Assembly: GCA_900551505.1 (NCBI GenBank)
Contig: URWK01000026.1
Span: 1 to 11,572, forward strand
DNA length: 11,572 nt
Direction: 5' to 3'
DNA from: an uncultured Ruminococcus sp.
GTDB lineage: Bacteria; Bacillota; Clostridia; Oscillospirales; Ruminococcaceae
This document shows, one piece after another, positions 7,890-11,572 of this stretch. The number at the start of each line of letters is the position of its first letter. Positions within the stretch are counted from its first letter, which is position 1. Both the position numbers and the translations under genes were made by a program. The notes under the pieces were generated by a model. The model made no database searches. It was not told the origin of the DNA and saw only the letters and a program-made list of their open reading frames with translations.

Positions 7890-8093
7890 ATGTGGGATAA
7901 GATAGCTTTAATTCTTCTTATCATCGGTGGTGTCAACTGGGGACTTATAGGGATATTCCAGTTTGACCTTGTAGCATGGTTGTTCGGCGGTGCTTTGCTC
8001 ACCAGAATTGTATATATACTTGTTGCCCTTTCTGCGATATGGTGTATATCACTTCTGTTCAGAGATAACGAAATCGCAGAAAACCACCGGTAA
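7890..8093 (+). CDS. DUF378 family small membrane protein
   Basis: A 67-residue protein with two hydrophobic helices (about 5-25 and 36-57) and the DUF378 signature: an opening helix ending GGVNWGLIGIF (13-23), the FDLVAWLFGG stretch (25-34), then LTRIVYILVALSAIW. The family (B. subtilis YuzA-like) is widespread in Firmicutes and has no established function. The ATG at 7890 lies 13 bases after GAAAGG, a long gap, and no better in-frame start exists. It has its own promoter and hairpin leader and is followed by a complex terminator-like structure, so it appears monocistronic. Confidence 0.85.
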   Translation: MWDKIALILLIIGGVNWGLIGIFQFDLVAWLFGGALLTRIVYILVALSAIWCISLLFRDNEIAENHR

Positions 8094-8129
8094 TTTCAGA
8101 AAAAATTTTTAATTGTGCCGTTGAAATTG

Positions 8130-8207
8130 CGGAGAGTTATACTGAAAATTCATACCCTTTAATGTGCCGTAAGGGCTTGTATTTTCAATATTTACTCTCC
8201 GTTTTTT
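8130..8207 (+). terminator. Long three-part hairpin ending in a T run, probable terminator of the DUF378 transcript
   Basis: Three nested pairings are visible: CGGAGAGT (8130-8137) with ACTCTCCG (8194-8201), TGAAAAT (8143-8149) with ATTTTCA (8181-8187), and CCCTT (8155-8159) with AAGGG (8171-8175). TTTTTT (8202-8207) follows the basal stem at once. It is longer and more interrupted than an ordinary terminator, so a structured RNA that ends in a terminator is an alternative. Confidence 0.55.
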
Positions 8208-8251
8208 CATTGTTTTTCCTAATGGTTTTCATTCAGTTTTCACATATCAGG

Positions 8252-8259
8252 TGCATAAT
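8252..8259 (+). promoter_or_regulatory. Weak candidate promoter for the structured RNA
   Basis: TG followed by CATAAT (8254-8259) resembles the -10 region seen before the DUF378 gene. No good -35 lies at 16-18 bp. A start would fall near 8266. A second possibility is TTGTCA (8350-8355) with TAAATA about 20 bp on, which would yield a shorter RNA. Neither is convincing. Confidence 0.25.
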
Positions 8260-8318
8260 ATCAGTCAGAAAGAGAGAAAAGCATAAAAGAAAATGTGTAG
8301 GACAGATTTCAGACAAAA

Positions 8319-8515
8319 GAATCCTTACCCCCCCTATTATAAGGTTCCTTTGTCACCCCTCCATAAAAAGCGAATTAAATAAAACTTCATTCATCAATCA
8401 GTCTGTAACAACACAGGCTGAGGTATCCTGATGACAGTACCCCCCAAAGCTGTCATACGGGAAACATCTCCTTATTAAGAACCTTGTTATCTCCCCCGGT
8501 AACAAGGTTTTTTTT
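8319..8515 (+). ncRNA. Candidate structured RNA with C-rich apical loops
   Basis: Four hairpins follow one another without a plausible protein gene. H1: GAA-T-CCTTA (8319-8327) with TAAGGTTC (8340-8347), one bulged T, loop containing seven C. H2: TCAGTCTGT (8398-8406) with ACAGGCTGA (8413-8421), nine pairs including one G-U, loop AACAAC. H3: ATGACAG (8431-8437) with CTGTCAT (8450-8456), loop containing six C. H4: the terminator at 8480-8515, loop containing five C. Between H1 and H2, CACCCCTCC (8354-8362) resembles the anti-Shine-Dalgarno end of 16S rRNA. C-rich loops exposing UCCC-type motifs are a known design of Gram-positive regulatory RNAs that bind ribosome binding sites. I do not recognise the RNA as 6S, SRP, tmRNA, RNase P, a T-box or a common riboswitch. 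The 5' end is uncertain and could reach about 8266. Confidence 0.55.
8480..8515 (+). terminator. Strong rho-independent terminator of the structured RNA
   Basis: AACCTTGTTA (8480-8489) pairs perfectly with TAACAAGGTT (8500-8509), a 10-bp stem with a C-rich 10-base loop and eight T (8508-8515). No protein gene precedes it within about 390 bases, which argues that it ends a non-coding transcript. Confidence 0.9.
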
Positions 8516-8552
8516 GTGCCGGCGACCGCACCGAAAGTGCGGTCGCCGGCAC
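8516..8552. repeat. Isolated 16-bp GC-rich perfect palindrome
   Basis: The arm GTGCCGGCGACCGCAC (8516-8531) pairs without mismatch with its complement at 8537-8552 across a CGAAA loop; three more weak pairs can form with the T run before it. The stem is about 80 percent G+C in an A/T-rich surrounding. It follows the preceding terminator's T run directly and has no T run of its own, so it is not itself a normal terminator. It resembles a REP-type dispersed element or an IS200/IS605-type end hairpin; no transposase is present. Confidence 0.6.
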
Positions 8553-8575
8553 AGACATTTCAGGAAGATTTCAAG

Positions 8576-8604
8576 TTGACGTAGGAAAAAATATGGAGTA
8601 TAAT
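8576..8604 (+). promoter_or_regulatory. Promoter of the ung operon
   Basis: TTGACG (8576-8581), a 17-bp spacer and a perfect TATAAT (8599-8604), with a second TATAAT overlapping at 8604-8609. Initiation near 8611 leaves a leader of about 57 bases. It likely drives the five closely packed genes from ung to 11490. Confidence 0.8.
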
Positions 8605-8667
8605 ATAATTTACCGAAAAAACACTTGCCACTGAAAAATAAATTAATAAAGAGAAAAGGAGTTTTAT

Positions 8668-9336
8668 ATGGTTAATATAGGTAACGATTGGGATGAAGTC
8701 CTCAAGGGAGAATTTGAAAAAGAATATTATCTTCATCTTCGTGAATTTCTGATTGACGAATACAGAAATTATCATGTATATCCGAATATGCATGATATCT
8801 TCAATGCACTTAAATATACACCTTACAGCGAAGTAAAGGCTGTTATCCTCGGTCAAGACCCTTATCACGGAGCAGGTCAGGCACATGGACTTGCCTTTTC
8901 CGTTCAGGACGGAGTAACGCCTCCACCGTCACTCAGAAACATCTTCAAGGAAATTAACAGCGACCTGGGCATAGATAATTCAGGCAAAGGCGGAAACCTC
9001 ACAAAATGGACTCAGCAAGGCGTTTTACTTATGAACACCGTGCTTACCGTAAGAGAAGGACAGGCAAACAGCCACAAGGGACAAGGCTGGGAACACTTCA
9101 CCGACAAAGTCATTAAGCTTCTCAATGACCACGAACGCCCGATAGTTTTCATTCTCTGGGGCGGAAATGCTAAATCTAAGGCTAAATTCATCACAAACCC
9201 TCAACATCTTGTGCTTACCGCAGCCCACCCAAGCCCGCTTTCCGCATTCAACGGATTTTTCGGTTGCCGCCACTTCTCGAAGACAAATGAATTCCTTGTA
9301 CAAAACGGCATCGAACCTATAGACTGGAGCATCTGA
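8668..9336 (+). CDS. ung: Uracil-DNA glycosylase, family 1
   Basis: A 222-residue cytosolic repair enzyme that removes uracil from DNA and so starts base-excision repair of deaminated cytosine. All diagnostic motifs are intact: the water-activating loop GQDPYH (62-67, catalytic D64), the Pro-rich PPPSL loop (85-89), LMNTVLTVR with uracil-binding N123, and HPSPLSA (187-193) with catalytic H187, followed by FNGFFGCRHF, the minor-groove loop region. Length is typical. The ATG at 8668 has AAGGAG (8656-8661) six bases upstream and sits behind a strong promoter. It is the first gene of a tight operon; the next gene starts one base after its stop. Confidence 0.97.
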   Translation: MVNIGNDWDEVLKGEFEKEYYLHLREFLIDEYRNYHVYPNMHDIFNALKYTPYSEVKAVILGQDPYHGAGQAHGLAFSVQDGVTPPPSLRNIFKEINSDLGIDNSGKGGNLTKWTQQGVLLMNTVLTVREGQANSHKGQGWEHFTDKVIKLLNDHERPIVFILWGGNAKSKAKFITNPQHLVLTAAHPSPLSAFNGFFGCRHFSKTNEFLVQNGIEPIDWSI

Positions 9337-9337
9337 G

Positions 9338-10015
9338 ATGGACATAAAGCTTGAAAGCATAGACAAAGCCGAAGCTTTACGCTACCTCTGTTTCAGAAAG
9401 GACAACGAAATTCCCGAAACAATCAGTTGTCTAATGGATGAGTGTTCGGAAGAACTCTCAAAAGTGATTTCACCGAAATATATATATCAATGTTTTCCGC
9501 TTGAATTTACGGATTCGGGAATAAGGGTCTGCGGAACAAACCTTATACTTAAAGGAAATGATATAAAAAACCACCTTGAAGGCTGTGAGAAAGTAATATT
9601 GCTTGCCGTTACCCTTTCAATATCCGCCGACAGACTTATTCAGAAATACGAAGCAGGCAACATGACCAAGGCTCTTATAACCGACAGCCTTTCAAACTCG
9701 GCTATAGAACAGGTCTGCGACATTGCGGAAACTGAAATTCTTCCGAAATACTCTGATTTTTACAGTACATGGCGTTTCAGTGCAGGTTACGGAGATTTTC
9801 CTATAGAGATTCAGAATTCTTTCCTCGATGTACTTAATGCTCAGAAAAGAATCGGACTTTGTGCCACTTCAAGCCATGTTCTTACCCCTAAAAAATCGGT
9901 AACGGCAGTTATAGGGCTTTCTGAAAAACCTGTCAGCAGGAAAAAACGTGGCTGTTCCGTCTGTAATCTTAACAAGACCTGTCTTTTCAGAAAAAACGGT
10001 TCTCATTGCGAATAA
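9338..10015 (+). CDS. Free-standing methionine-synthase activation-domain protein (Met_synt_B12-like)
   Basis: A 225-residue cytosolic protein that corresponds to the reactivation domain of B12-dependent methionine synthase as a separate polypeptide. The SAM-binding signature RxxxGY is present as RFSAGYGDFP (146-155; R146, G150, Y151), and LTPKKSVTAVIGL (182-194) is typical of the family. In split methionine synthases such a protein helps reductive methylation of oxidised cobalamin, but no metH partner is in the window. The C-terminus has four Cys (206, 209, 215 and 224, spacing CxxC-x5-C-x8-C), which could hold a metal or Fe-S cluster; that is inference. The ATG at 9338 lies one base after the ung stop codon, with GGAG inside the ung end, implying translational coupling. 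A cobalamin role unlinked to methionine synthase is possible. Confidence 0.8.
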   Translation: MDIKLESIDKAEALRYLCFRKDNEIPETISCLMDECSEELSKVISPKYIYQCFPLEFTDSGIRVCGTNLILKGNDIKNHLEGCEKVILLAVTLSISADRLIQKYEAGNMTKALITDSLSNSAIEQVCDIAETEILPKYSDFYSTWRFSAGYGDFPIEIQNSFLDVLNAQKRIGLCATSSHVLTPKKSVTAVIGLSEKPVSRKKRGCSVCNLNKTCLFRKNGSHCE

Positions 10016-10031
10016 TAACGGAGGTTTTTAA

Positions 10032-10976
10032 TTGAACAACAACCCTTTTGAATATTCATCTGACAACAAACGTTATCTTACACAAAATTACTATTTGCAG
10101 AAACGTTTCGGCAAAAAAGTAATAAAGCTTTCTCTGAATTGTGGATTTTCCTGCCCCAACCGTGACGGCCTGAAAGGCTCAGGAGGTTGCACTTACTGTT
10201 CATCGGATTTAAGCGGTGATTATGCCGGCAATCCCGCCCATTCAGTTCTCAGACAGCTTGAAGAACAGAAAGAATTGATGTCTTCAAAGTGGCATGACGG
10301 CTATTATATCCCGTATTTTCAGGCAGGCTCTAATACTTATGCCCCTGTCGGAACACTCAGGAAACTTTTTTATACCGCACTTGAATTTGAAAACACTGTA
10401 GGGCTTGCGGTTGCCACAAGGGCTGACTGCATAAATGACGAATGTCTTGACCTGTTAAGTGAACTTTCGGAAAAAACTTATCTGGTTGTGGAACTCGGAT
10501 TACAGACAATACATGACGTTACCGCAAATCACATAAACCGTTGTCATTCATATGCGGAATTTCTTGAAACTTATAGGAGGCTCACCGACCGGAACATAAA
10601 TGTCTGTATTCACATAATAAACGGACTGCCCTGGGAAACGCCTGAAATGATGATGCAGACCGCTTCTGAAATTTCACTTCTTAAACCGCACAGCCTTAAA
10701 ATCCATATGCTTCACATAATCAAAGACACTGATATGTACAGGGAATACCTCGAAAAACCTTTTCATGTACTGAACCTCGAAGAATACGTTGAAATCGTAT
10801 GCAATCAGCTTGAAATTCTGCCACCGGAAACCATTATTCAACGTGTCACAGGTGACGGAAAGAAAGAAACCTTGTTCATGCCCGAATGGACGCTTAAAAA
10901 ATTCGTGGTGATGAACGAAATAGACAAGGAAATGAAACGCCGTAACTCTTGGCAAGGCAAAAAATATAAGGAGTGA
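10032..10976 (+). CDS. Radical SAM protein of the TIGR01212 / YhcC family
   Basis: A 314-residue cytosolic iron-sulfur enzyme candidate. The N-terminal segment CGFSCPNRDG and GSGGCTYC (37-56) carries the conserved Cys set C37, C41, C53 and C56; C41-x11-C53-x2-C56 is the cluster spacing of this family (E. coli YhcC, B. subtilis YtqA) rather than the classical Cx3Cx2C. YFQAGSNTYAP (95-105), VATRADC (127-133) and VVELGLQT (152-159) are further family motifs of the radical SAM barrel. The family has no firmly established substrate. Translation starts at TTG (10032), seven bases after CGGAGG; the next Met is residue 83. It sits 16 bases after the preceding gene, in the ung operon. Confidence 0.9.
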   Translation: MNNNPFEYSSDNKRYLTQNYYLQKRFGKKVIKLSLNCGFSCPNRDGLKGSGGCTYCSSDLSGDYAGNPAHSVLRQLEEQKELMSSKWHDGYYIPYFQAGSNTYAPVGTLRKLFYTALEFENTVGLAVATRADCINDECLDLLSELSEKTYLVVELGLQTIHDVTANHINRCHSYAEFLETYRRLTDRNINVCIHIINGLPWETPEMMMQTASEISLLKPHSLKIHMLHIIKDTDMYREYLEKPFHVLNLEEYVEIVCNQLEILPPETIIQRVTGDGKKETLFMPEWTLKKFVVMNEIDKEMKRRNSWQGKKYKE

Positions 10977-10986
10977 CCCGATACAT

Positions 10987-11106
10987 ATGAAACACCTTAT
11001 TCTTGCATTCTGCGAATTAATCGGAGCAGGTTTTGAAGCACTTGTTACTCTCGCACTGTTCCTCAGAGCCATTGAAAACAATATTGACCATATAAGGAGA
11101 AGTTAA
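10987..11106 (+). CDS. 39-residue hydrophobic small protein, unknown function
   Basis: A short reading frame from ATG 10987 to TAA 11104-11106. It begins MKHLILAFCELIGAGFEALV and ends in the charged NNIDHIRRS. Residues about 4-26 are mostly hydrophobic with two acidic residues, giving a single possible membrane or amphipathic helix. It fills almost exactly the gap between two operon genes: 10 bases after the radical SAM stop and 3 bases before the next ATG, whose AAGGAG lies inside its last codons. Its own ribosome binding site would be AAGGAG (10968-10973), 13 bases upstream, which is long. Codon choice resembles the neighbours. I do not recognise the family. Confidence 0.6.
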   Translation: MKHLILAFCELIGAGFEALVTLALFLRAIENNIDHIRRS

Positions 11107-11109
11107 ATA

Positions 11110-11490
11110 ATGTCAGAACTTTTAAGACGCCTGAAAAACCTCAAATCTCATAAATTCCGTTTTTCTGAACCCGACACAATACACCTTGACAATATACTTA
11201 TCTCCCCTGTCAATGAGTTCTCCAGACCTCTGTCCGTGAAAGATTTTGACCAGTTCGATTTTTATGTGAATACCGGTTATGATGTGTACCTTTTAAGGCT
11301 ATCTCAATCCATGAGAAATCGTATTTCAATATACCCTGCCGACAAAACTCAATCTGTAGTATATATTATTGTCGAAACGGATATTGACGGCAGACTTCCC
11401 GAAAGCGTATTTTCGGAAGTCTTTAAAAAACTTGAAGAAAGTGCAGGTTTCCCGAAACTGCAAAGTACAAGGTTTGACATCAACCTTTAA
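11110..11490 (+). CDS. Hypothetical protein, 126 residues
   Basis: Last gene of the ung operon. The ATG at 11110 has AAGGAG (11094-11099) at a 10-base spacing, inside the end of the preceding small gene. The N-terminus is basic (RRLKNLKSHKFRF); the rest looks like a small soluble alpha/beta domain with alternating hydrophobic strands (YDVYLLRLS, RISIYPAD, SVVYIIVETDID) and a C-terminal helix (SEVFKKLEESAG). No signal peptide, membrane segment, Cys cluster or known catalytic motif is visible. The stop at 11488-11490 lies just before the contig-end artefact, so following genes are lost. I do not recognise the family. Confidence 0.75.
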   Translation: MSELLRRLKNLKSHKFRFSEPDTIHLDNILISPVNEFSRPLSVKDFDQFDFYVNTGYDVYLLRLSQSMRNRISIYPADKTQSVVYIIVETDIDGRLPESVFSEVFKKLEESAGFPKLQSTRFDINL

Positions 11491-11500
11491 AGATTAATAT

Positions 11501-11572
<72 letters not shown>

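Noticed and set aside
8162..8431. An 89-codon reading frame on the plus strand across the structured RNA region.
   Set aside because: No ribosome binding site, a start inside the loop of the 8130-8201 hairpin, unlikely composition, and overlap with hairpins whose pairing explains the sequence better.
8266..8515. 6S RNA, T-box leader, SRP RNA or a known riboswitch for the structured region.
   Set aside because: I could not find their conserved sequences (for example the T-box AGGGTGGNACCGCG core or the SRP GNRA helix sequence), and the C-rich loops do not fit. This is a manual check only; a covariance-model scan would decide.
8516..8552. The GC-rich hairpin as a terminator.
   Set aside because: On either strand no T run follows the stem; the T run belongs to the preceding terminator at 8480-8515.
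10674..11081. A 135-codon minus-strand frame opposite the radical SAM and small genes.
   Set aside because: Antisense to genes with clear motifs and ribosome binding sites; the Phe- and His-rich composition is that of a shadow frame.

Overview
The window looks like a piece of chromosome from an anaerobic, low-GC, Gram-positive gut or rumen bacterium of the Ruminococcaceae/Clostridia type. Support comes from a cellobiose phosphorylase very close to the clostridial/ruminococcal enzyme, an RNase Y, a CmpB-family membrane protein, a DUF378 protein, strong AAGGAGG-type ribosome binding sites, three TTG starts and SigA-type TTGACA/TATAAT promoters. The assignment is by recognising families, not by a search. 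Both ends run into long homopolymers (C33 at 52-84, G34 at 11501-11534) followed by low-complexity A/T. These look like assembly or sequencing artefacts, so trust only about 85-11500.

Layout. (1) 90-3838, minus strand: an aldose 1-epimerase-type mutarotase, then a GH94 cellobiose phosphorylase ending at a clear terminator. Each gene has its own promoter. The 212-bp gap between them holds two good palindromes, so the phosphorylase looks separately regulated. (2) 3839-6315, plus strand: a divergent promoter region, a CmpB-family membrane protein, then RNase Y (rny) with its own promoter and a strong terminator. (3) 6341-8207: a polytopic O-antigen-ligase/polymerase-like membrane protein, then a DUF378 two-helix membrane protein with its own promoter and a hairpin leader. 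(4) 8208-8552: no convincing protein gene, but the most interesting stretch. It shows four successive hairpins, three of them with C-rich apical loops, plus an anti-Shine-Dalgarno-like single strand. This ends in a textbook rho-independent terminator and is followed at once by an isolated 16-bp GC-rich perfect hairpin. I read it as an undescribed structured RNA, either a trans-acting C-rich small RNA or an attenuator. (5) 8576-11490: a promoter and a tight five-gene run: uracil-DNA glycosylase, a free-standing methionine-synthase-activation-domain protein with a Cys-rich tail, a YhcC/TIGR01212 radical SAM protein, a 39-residue hydrophobic small protein, and a 126-residue unknown protein.

How the genes fit together: the first block serves cellodextrin use. 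Cellobiose is split by phosphate to glucose 1-phosphate plus glucose, and the mutarotase equilibrates sugar anomers. The RNase Y block is housekeeping mRNA turnover. The last block mixes DNA repair with B12/SAM-related and radical SAM chemistry; co-transcription is clear from spacing, but a shared function is not.
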